DNA of 64,000 bases, from NCBI GenBank assembly GCA_965201085.1, contig CBDAVS010000010.1:1-64000 (forward strand), read 5' to 3'. This document shows positions 17,107-26,256 of this stretch, one piece after another. Each line of letters starts with the position of its first letter. The stretch's first letter is position 1. The translations under genes were made by a program, and so were the position numbers. Source of the DNA: JAPOUP01 sp965201085 (GTDB taxonomy: Bacteria; Pseudomonadota; Alphaproteobacteria; Rhodobacterales; Rhodobacteraceae). The notes below the pieces were generated by a model, which saw nothing but the letters and a program-made list of their open reading frames with translations, was not told where the DNA came from and searched no databases.

Positions 17107-18110
17107 AGTTTGACTCATAAGTCACTGATATGATCAAACCATTGTCTTTCATGGAGTTGACGCCCTCGCCTCCCGCCTGGGCGGGAACCGGCGGGCGGCC
17201 AGCGTTCGTTCGTGCCTCACTCACGCCCGGACCGGTGGCGCGTGATGCCTCACCCCGGATGCCGGCGGGTTCCCGCAGAGGCGCCCGCAGTCCTTCGACA
17301 GGCGGCGGCACCGGCCCATCCAGGCGAAGGTCCGCTCCACGGCCCACCGGCGGTGGAGAACCGTGAACCCCTTGACATCCTCCGGTCTTTCGACGGTCCC
17401 GGTCACGTCCGGCACCCCCATCCCCCCAGGCCGCTCCCGCGGCTTCGGACCCGGGTGGCCACCGTCGGCGAACGGCCTGCACACCGTGGGCACCGGCTCC
17501 GGCGGCCCCGCGATCAGGTCCGGTGCGCCGTCCCGGTCCTGGATGTCGGCGGTGTGAACCGTCATGACGACCGGCGTGCCGCCGGCGTCCACGATCAGGT
17601 GCCTTTTCCTCCCCTTCACCTTCCTGCCGGCGTGGTGGCCGCGGGGGCCGCCGCTCTCCGTGGTCCTCACCGACCGGCTGTCGACCGGGGCGGCGGCCGG
17701 CTCCGCGGAGCGCTCCGAACACCGCCGCGCGAGGTCCCGGAGACGATGCGCGGTACGCTCCGGGAGCCCGCTCCGCCGCCATGCGTGAAAATGGTTCCGG
17801 TCGGTGGAAAACGGTGGATATCCAGAGGGTGACGCACGCCACCGGCATCCCGTGGACAGGATATACCGGCCCCCGTCGGACACCGACCGAAGGTCGACCC
17901 CGCGCGGCCGTCCCATCCTTCCCCGCTTCGGCGGCATCGGCTCGATGACGGTCCATTCGGCGTCGGTCAGGTCATTTTGACTGTGGTCGTCCGGGCGCTT
18001 ATGGAGCTGTTGGGTGGTCCTGTTTCAGGGCATGGCTCTCTCCGTATCTGGGTGCGTTCACCAACCGGAATACCACATCCTGCGGGACCACTCAACTTAT
18101 GGAACAAACT
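17107..18110 (-). mobile_element. IS5-family insertion sequence, decayed copy
   Basis: A minus-strand relative of the intact element at 25034-25989. The ends match it: AGTTTGACTCATAAGTCAC at the left and, reverse-complemented from the right, AGTTTGTTCCATAAGTTGA. The flanks are CTAAG and ATAAG, a five-base target duplication with one mismatch. Read along the element this is CTTAG, the same target as the intact copy. It is about 50 bp longer than the intact copy because of extra sequence near the transposase 3' end. The interior is unusually GC-rich compared with the intact copy. Confidence 0.85.
17154..18033 (-). pseudogene. IS5-family transposase, inactivated
   Basis: It aligns end to end with the intact transposase at 25111-25947. 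The third codon is TGA (18025-18027), where the intact copy has TGG. Beyond it the frame stays open to about 17221, but with dozens of replacements such as Leu to Pro, Glu to Gly, Gln to Arg, Tyr to His and Ile to Val, all of which follow from A to G or T to C changes. The catalytic-region words ADGGHPGPKPRE and ERTFAWMGRCRRLSKD are still visible. The 3' end is scrambled by an insertion. It is clearly non-functional. Confidence 0.85.
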
Positions 18111-19213
18111 ATAAGTCCGGACTGGTCGTCCATTCGGGACTAGAGAAGCGTTCTGTCGAATGGAGAGGCGGACAGCGGACGAATGATGTAGAAACCGTAG
18201 TGAGAGACTATTGAAAGGCTTTCTAGTTCGTTCAGACCTGATGTCAAAACGTGGGCTCCCGCAATAGTCATCCCGGCCTTTCCGGTTTTCCACTGAACGG
18301 CGGTGGTCGGGAAAGGGCGTCGGTCGCCGCCTGCGGATGCGGGGCGTAGTATCGGATCGCCTTGGACAGGTGCCGGAACTCTTCCCTGATCCGGACGATG
18401 GCGGTCTCCATGTTGGTCAGGCAGGCGAGGTCCCGCGGAACGTTGCCTGTCCGGGCGTGGCATCGGTCCCCGTCGTATGTGAAGTCCAGTGCGTGGTGCA
18501 GCCCGGTCTCCCGGTCGCCGAGGACTCCGTTTAGCAGCATCGTCTAGGCCGCCGGCAGGTGCGTCGCGAGGGCGACCACCCCCTGGCCGTACCGCAGCGG
18601 GCCGGACATGCCATCGAAAAATGTGCCCTTCGTTACGGCGAGGCAGTTGGGACAGATCCTCCTCCCGCCGGCAGCGGCGGCACCCTGTGATCGGATACCC
18701 GTCGGTCATCGTGAAGCGGGTGATGCCGTCATTGTCACCGAACCTCAGCTCCGGTCCCTTCCCTTTAGAGCCCTTTCCGCGGGGTCCGTCGGGCGAGGTG
18801 TCGCCGGACCCGGTCTTCGAGGGCGAGACGGAGTTCACAGGGCTTTTCGGTGTGGTTTTTTCATCAACGCGGCATCACTGACCGCACCGGTGTAAAGAGA
18901 GCCACGAACAGGATCCCGCACTCGGGTGGGATCCAGTACTACTAGCGCGGTTCCGCGAACCTGATCTGCAGGGCGTCCAGCTCGGCCCTCGACGATTCCC
19001 AGTTTACTGTCGGTATCGCCTGGTCTCCAACGCCATCGAACCACCTTCCCTAGAATGTCTGTTCGGTAAAGACCATGGAGAACCGAATTACCGGTGCCAG
19101 ACGGATTTTCTTCGGCTTCCCGGACGGAAAGCCAGCCAAGCAGGTCGGAGCCGGGAGCGGTGTGTTCCGGATGAAGGAGCCCGAAAACCAAGTGGTGAGT
19201 AGCTACCTTGAAA
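18111..19213. other. Scrambled stretch of transposase remnants
   Basis: No intact gene. On the minus strand, around 18545-18690, fragments read CPNCLAVTKGTFFDG and GPLRYGQGVVALATHLPAA, resembling the zinc-finger and following segment of IS66-type TnpC proteins. Directly after, 18268-18540 reads LLNGVLGDRETGLHHALDFTYDGD and TGNVPRDLACLTNMETAIVRI, resembling the C-terminal end of ISAs1-type transposases. Both are broken by frameshifts. From 18840 to 19213 I recognise nothing. The order suggests nested insertions or deletions that joined pieces of different elements. Confidence 0.45.
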
Positions 19214-19477
19214 TTACAAATTATTTTTTAATTCTTTAACAAAGATTCTAAGCACACCTTCTCTCCATACGTTGAATCGTTTCAGTAATTGATCTTCTTG
19301 ATCTGTATAGAAAAATACAAATCCTTTTTCTGCAACTGGTATTAACGAAGATCGCGATTCCACCTCATCATCCTGATCCTTAAATTCCAAAAAGGGAGAA
19401 CAAATCAGATTTCTATTGAATTGTTTGCCAATGCTGTGTATGGTAAAAACGAGCTTTCCACGCCTTAACCAGCGCAT
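19214..19477 (-). pseudogene. AT-rich C-terminal gene stump, cut by ISNCY copy 2
   Basis: The last 80 or so codons of a minus-strand gene, ending FVFFYTDQEDQLLKRFNVWR and then KELKNNL. Base composition is far more AT-rich than anything else in the window, and Lys, Asn, Ile and Phe are abundant, so it was acquired from a low-GC source. The 5' part is lost at 19477, where the truncated ISNCY copy 2 begins. No family is recognised. Confidence 0.5.
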
Positions 19478-20627
19478 AAAGCCTGGCGCCGCGTCGCGCG
19501 GCCGCCGTGATTCCTTTGTGGCCGGGACCGACGTCCACCATCCGACCGACCGCAGCCTGCCGATGGACGCGGCGCGGTGCATGGTCCGGGACGTGTCCCG
19601 GGCCTGCGGGGGGCTGGGGCCGCCCGGCTGGCGGCGGAAGGAATGCCTTTGCGGAAAGCTCCGCAGGCCCTGTCCCGGTGTCGCCACGTCACGGCTCGCC
19701 GACCCGCGCCCGAGGGACGTGGAGGCGCCGCTCCGGCCCGCCCGGAAGCTGGCGGACAGGGCGGAGGCCAGCCGCGCGGAGATCGACGGCAGGTTGGGTA
19801 TCCCGGGCCCATCGGACAGTATCCGGGGCTTCATCGGCCATGTCAGGCACCGGGCGGACCTGACCGGACGGCGGTTCCTGAAGGGAGGGACGATCCCGCA
19901 CCGCGGGAAGGTGCACCCGATATCCGGGCCGCACACCCGCTGGATATCGAAGGGCAAGGCCGGGGTCCCGGTGGAGCCCGGCGTCCCCGTCCGCGTGCTG
20001 GAGGACCGTCACGGATTCCTCCCGCACCGTTCCGTCATGTGGGAGGGGAGCGACGTGGACGTGGCGATACCGATGGTCGGGGAGGCGCGGGCCCGGTTCC
20101 CTGACCTGTCGGTGGTGAGCTTCGACAGGGGTCCGCACAGCCCCCCGGACCGGCTGGGGCCTGCCGGGATGCCGGAGCCGACGCCATGCCCCGCAGGGGC
20201 AGGCTGTCCAAGGCGGACCGCGTCCGGGAAAGCGGGGAGGCGTTCCGCGGGGCGCGGCGCGCCCACGCCGTCGGCGGGTCGGCCATCAACAGCCTGGAGC
20301 ACCGCGGCCTCGACCGGGTGCGGAGCCACGGAAAGGAGGGTTTCGCCGGCGCCGTGGCGCTGGCGGTGCCGGCGGCGAACGTCCACCGCCCCGGCCTGAT
20401 GCCGCCGGCGAGGGAGTGCCCCGTGCTTCCCGCCGCCGCCTGACCGGGGCGTCCACCGGTGAACCGGCCCATGGAAGGTCCCGCCGCTGCGGGGCCCGCA
20501 CCGGCGTGCCCGCGGGCCGGCGGAGGCCCGGGCGGCGCTCCGACGGGCCCGGCCAGGGTCCCGTGAAGCCGGAATCCGCCGGATCCGGCCCGATCCCCGG
20601 AAAAACACGGGATTTTCTGGCAGACAC
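19478..20627 (+). mobile_element. ISNCY-family insertion sequence, copy 2 (5'-truncated)
   Basis: It matches copy 1 from its position near 8416 to the right end. The right terminal repeat is intact (ending CTGGCAGACAC at 20627). The left half, including the first transposase frame, is missing and replaced by AT-rich foreign sequence. The remaining transposase frame (KPGAASRGRRDSFVAGTDVH, then TDRSLPMDAARCM) shifts near 20150-20190; the C-terminal family part MPRRGRLSKADRVRES is in another frame. It is a dead fragment. Confidence 0.8.
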
Positions 20628-20750
20628 TAATGTAGCCATGGATAGAAGGGCTCACTGTTTGCCAAACGGAATCCTGTGATCCGGAAGAAGTAGTCACTTC
20701 TGCCGAACCGTTGCATCTTCCCGACCATAGCTGAATCAAGACCCAGAGAT

Positions 20751-21512
20751 TCAATTAGGCTTCGGAGAATCCTTCGGCTCGCAGTCAATAAGAAAACCCA
20801 GCATCTCGGTCGCGTCCTTGTTGGAATAGAAACGCACCATGTTCTCGTTGAATTCAATCGCCCGTCCGGCGGGTACCGAGATTGCGTCAAGACCGTTCGA
20901 CATCAGAACCCCATTCATCATGAAACGTGACGTGCGCTTGTTCCCGTCAAAATAGAACTGTTGCAATGCTCCGAACATGAAAAAGGCCATCGCCCGCTCC
21001 CGCCGGTCACCGATCTCCGCTTCCATCGCCTTAACGCCTTGGCTGAACAGTCGTTTGAGGTTTCCGGCACCGGCTTCCGTCGGATGCGACGGTGTGAACT
21101 CGCCGTCACCGAGGGCGACGCGGGGTGTCGTCTCGGTATGTTGACCCTCACCCCGGAAGTGACCCCATTCCAACGCCTCTTCGCGTGCGACAAGTCCGTG
21201 CAGGCGGTCGAAGATCGGCTTTCCGAGCCTGAACGCGTCGCCGTGCACCAAGGACAGCAACGCTTTTGCCGCCGCTGCGAGATTAAGAACCTGCCGCTCA
21301 TCCGATAGTCTTCGACCGCCTACCGTCACACCATCAAGCAGTGTTTTGACCTCTGGATATGTGAAAGGGTTGCCTTCGAGCGCACTGGCATCAAAAACAA
21401 ACAGGGGCAGCATCTGTCTGTAACGCGAGATTGACCGCCGAACCGAGGTCGCCGAACAGGGCGGTACTTTGGATCGGTCCCATGAAAATCCGAGTGCATC
21501 GAAGAGTATCAT
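20751..21512 (-). CDS. Fic-domain protein with Gln in place of the catalytic His
   Basis: Up to 253 residues; internal Met codons such as the one at MLPLFVFDASALEGN could also start. The family core is clear: DASALEGNPFTYPEV resembles the inhibitory helix motif (S/T)xxxE(G/N) of self-regulated Fic enzymes, with ALEGN holding the Glu. The Fic loop reads LQQFYFDGNKRTSRFMMNG, where the usual HPFxxGN(G/K)R has Gln for the catalytic His. Fic proteins usually move AMP or another nucleotide group onto Tyr, Ser or Thr. Without His this one may be inactive, use altered chemistry or belong to a subfamily that naturally has Gln. It stands alone beside IS debris. Confidence 0.75.
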   Translation of the reverse strand: MILFDALGFSWDRSKVPPCSATSVRRSISRYRQMLPLFVFDASALEGNPFTYPEVKTLLDGVTVGGRRLSDERQVLNLAAAAKALLSLVHGDAFRLGKPIFDRLHGLVAREEALEWGHFRGEGQHTETTPRVALGDGEFTPSHPTEAGAGNLKRLFSQGVKAMEAEIGDRRERAMAFFMFGALQQFYFDGNKRTSRFMMNGVLMSNGLDAISVPAGRAIEFNENMVRFYSNKDATEMLGFLIDCEPKDSPKPN

Positions 21513-22151
21513 AGTTGTCGCTCACGAATATCACGGAAGAAAATTATATACCTCACCGGTCGTCAACCCATCTCCTGCCTGCTGCATGTCAGTCGAAGTT
21601 TTTATGGACGGCAACAGCGGTCATATTCAGCTGCACCAATTCCAGATCCAAACGACGGTGGCCACACGTTTCGCGGGGACACTGCCCAAACCATCGCCGG
21701 ACGGATTGTGGAATGCGAGTGGAAATTGGATGCGGACAGACGGGTCGGTTATGGCTTGCCAATCCGTAGTCTCGCCGCGAAACATCAGGGGCGATGTCTT
21801 GATTGCCGCCGGGGGAACCGCGCGGCGGTTCATATCGCCGTCATAGGTATATGAGAAATGGGTTCAGCGTTGGTTGCTGGCTGAGGAGGGGAGGTCCACC
21901 TGATCGCCCGCGTTTTGACATTGGGACCGACAGCCAAACCACCTGTTCAGCGATGTTGGCGCCATGAAGAGCCGGGTGTTACAGGCCGTGTGCCTCTGGA
22001 GTGGGCGCTGGCCGGAGCCTATCCGGCGCTTAACGTGGTGTCGCCGCTCCCCTCTGGGACCTATGCGGGTGTTGTGGCGCAGATACTGGAAGCGCTTCCA
22101 ATGAATCCCGGAATGATCGATGGTGATGTCGGACGGGCGCAAACCATCTAG
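21513..22151. other. Stretch with no recognisable gene
   Basis: About 640 bp upstream of the 5'-nucleotidase remnant and divergent from the Fic gene. Short plus-strand frames exist, for example one reading VTGRVPLEWALAGAYPALNV with ALPMNPGMIDGDVGRA up to 22151, that look like degraded protein-coding sequence, but I cannot name a family. Confidence 0.35.
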
Positions 22152-22695
22152 ATGGTGTGTTCGGTTCTGGATAAAAGTCAGGATATTCAGATCGCCTTCG
22201 CCAATTCCGGTGACCTTCGCACCTCCTTTGAGGATGGAGAGGTGACGATGGGCGACGTTATGACAGTTCCGCCGCTCCGGAACATGCCAGCCACATTACG
22301 GATCGAAGACCAGGGCATCATAGAGGGGTCTGAATATGGTGTAAGTCAGGCGAAAGAGGTCAAGGATTGCCTCCGCAGGTTGCCGGTTTTGGCAGTATCC
22401 GGGATCCGGCGGTTGTGCCAGGTGAGGGCCGGATCAGGGAGGTTTCGGTCGGAGGCCAACCAATCAATCCCAACGCCAACTGTTTCGTGGTGAGAACAAT
22501 TCTGCCCGCAACGGCGGCCACCGATTGTTCGCCAATGATGCGATCGGTCCCTATGAATACGGACCTGATCCAGCGGATGTCTTAGCTGATTATATCGCTG
22601 CACGGGATACGGTTACTCCGAAGCTTGAAGGTCAGCCAACCGTGGCCTGGAATCTCGCCGGTGCGGACCGTCGCACGACAATGTTCAATCGTTGA
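22152..22695 (+). pseudogene. C-terminal remnant of a UshA-type 5'-nucleotidase/cyclic phosphodiesterase
   Basis: Three frames must be joined to follow the family. The first reads IQIAFANSGDLRTSFEDGEV and TMGDVMTVPPLRNMPATL, the substrate-domain start. The next reads FPQVAGFGSIRDPAVVPGEG and VSVGGQPINPNANCFVVRT. The third reads YEYGPDPADVLADYIAARDT with VTPKLEG and reaches a stop at 22695. At least two frameshifts and the loss of the whole N-terminal metallophosphatase domain make it dead. Its composition is ordinary for the window, unlike the IS copies. Confidence 0.7.
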
Positions 22696-22967
22696 CGGCG
22701 GATATTCGGCACGCTGTTCAGCCTCAGCACGATCCTTGCGATCCGGCTCTTTACGTCCGCGCTTTGGGATTCCGGGGCTCCCTTCGGAATGTGGGATTGC
22801 GGCAGCCGCAGCCAACGCCATGCAGAGATGGTCACCGTTTATGTCCTTGCACAACAGAACGTCCCGATAGGTCATTGATGGACCGGAGCGATCTACAGAA
22901 AATTCTTGACAAAGACAGTCGTGTTAATTTGTAACCGGCGTCATGCCTGCAGCCGTCGGAGCCGTCT
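22696..22967. other. Leader region of the DUF1989-GcvT gene
   Basis: About 270 bp without a convincing gene. It should contain the promoter of the betaine-linked unit that follows; TTGACA followed 17-18 bases later by TTAATT (around 22908-22933) looks like a plausible -35/-10 pair just upstream of the start. Confidence 0.4.
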
Positions 22968-25033
22968 GTGTTCGAAATGACCCTTCATCATGGGTTCAGC
23001 AATATCGGCTTTTCGGGTCGCTACCGCTCATTCCCCGGCTTTTCGCAAAGGTCCGACACCGTCCGTCAGATGCTTGCTCCCCGCGAGGTGATTTGCTTCG
23101 ACCTCGAAACGAAAGACATTCTGGCGATGCGTCCGCTTGGCCAACATCAATGGTTGGTTTTGCTGGTATTCGGCGATGATGGACGGCTTCGCCCGCAGGT
23201 TCTCGGACTGCAACCCGATTCCAGTCTTTGGTTTGATTCCTTTGACGGTGCGGGCCTGTGTGGGTGGCTTACGCGGCACGGTGCCAAAGTGCCTGACTCC
23301 TTCGCGTCCGCAAAGGTTGAGCTCAACGACTTGGTTGCACTCAAGGCGCAGGCGGCCTGCACGGTCTGGGCCGTGCGACCCGTTGATGCGGAGCGCCTTG
23401 TCGCCGACGCTTCCCCCGGTATGGTCGAAATTTCGCATAAGCCGGCTTCCTCGGGTTCCCGCGTGCCGCTACCACCGTCGCTTGGAGAAATCCGCGAGGA
23501 ATTCACCGTCCACCGCGGCACCGCGCAGGCTTATGACGTGTGGGCGGGTGAGGTCGTTCAGATCATCGATATCGAGGGGCAGCAGTGCTCTGACTTCATC
23601 GCCCTCAGGCGAGGACCGCTGGATACCGGCGTCGAGATGGGCATCGATGGCACCGCGACCCGGTCAATGGTGCGCGGCGCCTATCCCGGTCCCGGACTTG
23701 TGGACAAATTTTTCGACCGGGAGCTTCGGCCGGTGATGCGGCTGGTTCAGGATACCTGCGGACAGCATGACACGTTCGGGATGGCCTGCACCGCCCGTGG
23801 ATACGAGGACCGCGGCTTTCCGGGGCACCTGAACTGCTCGGATAACATATCTGCCGCGCTCGACCCCTATGGAGTGCCCTATCGACCCGCCTGGCCTGCG
23901 GTCAACTTTTTCTGGAGCACCTGGGTTGACCTTGACTCGCACCGGTTGATGACCGAAGAAAGCCGCTCACGCCCCGGCGATTACGTCGCATTGGAGGCTT
24001 TGGACGATCTTGTTTGCGCAAGCACTGCCTGCCCGGATGATCTCGATCCGATCAATGGATGGAATCCGACGGACGTTCACGTGCGGATTTACCGCAGGGA
24101 TGCGCCGGTTCGCCACGCCGTCTCATATCGCGAAAAGGAAGACGCACCGATGTCGCTTACCGGTGAAAGCCCCTTCCATTCGGCGACCTCGAAACTAACC
24201 GGCCAGTTCGCTCCGGTCCGGGACGTCTGGGCACCAGTGACCTTTCCCGGGATCGGAACCGTCGGTGAATACTGGGCCTGTCGCGAAAAGGTGACGTTGC
24301 AGGACATGTCGAGCCTGCGAAAATACGATATCGTTGGACCGGATGCGGAGCGCCTGCTGCAGCGGGCGCTTACCAGGGACGTCGCGCGGCTTTCCATCTG
24401 GCGCGGTGCGTATGCGCTGGTCTGCGACGAGGTCGGTTCGGTTGTCGATGACGGAACGCTGTTCCGGCTTGGCCAGGAGCTTTTTAGGTGGTGCTGTGGG
24501 TCGGAGGAAAGCGCTCGAGTATTTCAGAGGATCGCGGAGACCGAAGGCTATCAGGTTAGGATCCATGGAATGGGCAGCGCTCTGCCCAATCTGGCGATGC
24601 AGGGTCCGCGCTCGCGCGATGTATTGCGCAAGATCGCGTTCACCCAACCGACGGTCCCTTCGCTCGATGACCTGAACTGGTTCGGAGTCACCATGGCCCG
24701 GTTGGGGAATCGTGACGGAATGGCCTATATGCTTGCCCGGTCGGGTTATACCGGGGAACTGGGATATGAGCTTTTCTGTTCCGTTTCGGACGCCCCGCGG
24801 CTTTGGGACGCCGTCATGGCGGCAGGAGAGGAGTTCGGCATCGCTCCGATGGGAACGGCGGCTCTCGAAATCCTTCGGGTCGAGGCGGGCTTCGCCGCAT
24901 CGGGAGCCGAATTCGCCCCAGGGGTTGATGCCCACGAGGCCGGCCTTGGCTTCGCGGTCAATTCCCGAAAGAGCGACTTCATCGGTAAGGTGGCGCTGGA
25001 GCGCAACGCCATAGCGCCGCGCAGAACGCTTAG
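22968..25033 (+). pseudogene. DUF1989-GcvT fusion protein, 5' part, interrupted by IS5
   Basis: About 688 codons before the IS. The start is GTG 22968 or ATG 22977. An N-terminal region of about 160 residues is followed by a DUF1989 (urea-carboxylase-associated type) domain with IDIEGQQCSDFIAL and GYEDRGFPGHLNCSDN. From about residue 395 an aminomethyltransferase (GcvT/DmdA superfamily) domain starts, with YDIVGPDAERLLQRALTRD, ARSGYTGELGYELFC and RVEAGFAASGAEF. Such proteins move methyl or aminomethyl groups to tetrahydrofolate. The position directly upstream of a betaine transporter suggests demethylation of betaine or a related methylated osmolyte. The true reading ends at APRRTL; the few residues after that come from the IS. 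Confidence 0.8.
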
Positions 25034-25989
25034 AGTTTGTTCCATAAGTTGAGTGGTCCCGCAGGATGTGGTATTCCAGATCGAACTTCAACCCAAATCC
25101 GGAGATCGCCATGCCCTGGAACAGGACCACCCAACAGCTCCATAAGCGCCCGGACGACCACAGTCAAAACGATCTGACCGACGCCGAATGGACCATCATC
25201 GAGCCGATGCTGCCGAAGCAGGGAAGGATGGGACGGCCGCGCGAGGTCGACCTTCGGTCGGTGTTCGACGCGGTCCAGTATATCCTGTCCACGGGATGCC
25301 AGTGGCGCGCGTTACCCTCTGGATATCCACCGTTTTCCACCGTCCAGAACTATTTTTACGCATGGCGGCGGAGCGGGCTCCTGGAGCGTCTCGTGCATCG
25401 TCTCCGGGACCTCGCGCGGCGGTGTTCGGGGCGCTCCGCGGAGCCGACCGCCGCCTCGATCGACAGCCAGTCGGTGAGGACCACGGAGAGCGGCGGGCCC
25501 CGCGGCTACGACGCCGGGAAGAAGGTGAAGGGGAGGAAAAGGCACCTGATCGTGGACGCCGACGGCACACCGATCGTCATGACGGTTCACACCGCCGACA
25601 TCCAGGACCGGGACGGGGCGCCGGACCTGATCGCGAAGCTGCTGGAGACGGTGCCCACGGTGTGTAGGCTGTTCGCCGACGGTGGCTACGCGGGTCCGAA
25701 GCTGCGGGACCGGCTTGAGGGGATGGGGTTGTCGAACGTGATCAGGATCGTCGAAAAACCGAAGAATGTCAAAGGGTTCACTGTTCTCTACCGCCGCTGG
25801 GTGGTGGAGCGGACCTTCGCCTGGATGGGCCGGTGCCGCCGCCTGTCGAAGGACTATGAGCGCCTCTGCGAGAACTCGCTGGCATGGGCGCAGCTGGCCG
25901 CCTGCCGGTTCCTGCTCAGGCGGGTGGCGAGGGCGTCAACTCCATGAAAAACAATAGTTTAATGATATCAGTGACTTATGATTCAAACT
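25034..25989 (+). mobile_element. IS5-family (IS427-like) insertion sequence, intact copy
   Basis: 956 bp with inverted ends AGTTTGTTCCATAAGTT at the left and, reverse-complemented from the right, AGTTTGAATCATAAGTC. CTTAG lies directly on both sides and occurs once in the restored host gene, so it is the target duplication. The element carries one complete transposase gene reading in the same direction as the gene it interrupts. The composition is less GC-rich than the decayed relative at 17107-18110, and the open frame is intact, so it looks recent. Confidence 0.92.
25111..25947 (+). CDS. IS5-family transposase, intact
   Basis: 278 residues from the ATG that follows GGAGATCGCC. The N-terminal DNA-binding part contains LTDAEWTIIEPMLPKQGRMG and TGCQWRALPSGYPPF. 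The DDE catalytic core appears in order as IDSQSVRTTESGG (first Asp), FADGGYAGPKLRD (second Asp) and VVERTFAWMGRCRRLSKDY (Glu). KGRKRHLIVDADG is the usual family block. Single-frame organisation and length fit the IS427/IS1031-like branch, although some members of that branch use two frames. It is the only transposase in the window that looks fully competent. Confidence 0.92.
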   Translation: MPWNRTTQQLHKRPDDHSQNDLTDAEWTIIEPMLPKQGRMGRPREVDLRSVFDAVQYILSTGCQWRALPSGYPPFSTVQNYFYAWRRSGLLERLVHRLRDLARRCSGRSAEPTAASIDSQSVRTTESGGPRGYDAGKKVKGRKRHLIVDADGTPIVMTVHTADIQDRDGAPDLIAKLLETVPTVCRLFADGGYAGPKLRDRLEGMGLSNVIRIVEKPKNVKGFTVLYRRWVVERTFAWMGRCRRLSKDYERLCENSLAWAQLAACRFLLRRVARASTP

Positions 25990-26256
25990 CTTAGGGGTCT
26001 GATGTTCGAGGGCGCCGAAGCGCCGCGCCATGGAACAGCCGTCTATTCGGGCGAACGGCCCGTCGGTGTCGTGACCTCGGCGGTCCCGTCGCCAATGTTC
26101 GAGCGGGCGATCGCTATGGTCAGGATTGCCATTGAGTTTGCCGATGCCGGTACGGATCTGGAGGTTGGGCAGCTCGATGGCCGGATGAAGCGACTGCCGG
26201 CGACCGTCTGCGACATTCCCTTCTACGACCCCAAAAGAGAAAGGGCACGCGCGTGA
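25990..26256 (+). pseudogene. DUF1989-GcvT fusion protein, 3' part after IS5
   Basis: The sequence RGLMFEGAEAPRHGTAVYSG and VGVVTSAVPSPMFERAIAMV through PATVCDIPFYDPK is the C-terminal beta-barrel end of the aminomethyltransferase domain. Joining 25033 to 25995 (one copy of CTTAG) restores TLRGLMFEG without a frame change, giving a protein of about 775 residues. Its stop overlaps the GTG start of the ABC ATPase gene (GTGA), so in the intact state the demethylase-like gene and the transporter genes were translationally coupled. Confidence 0.85.
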
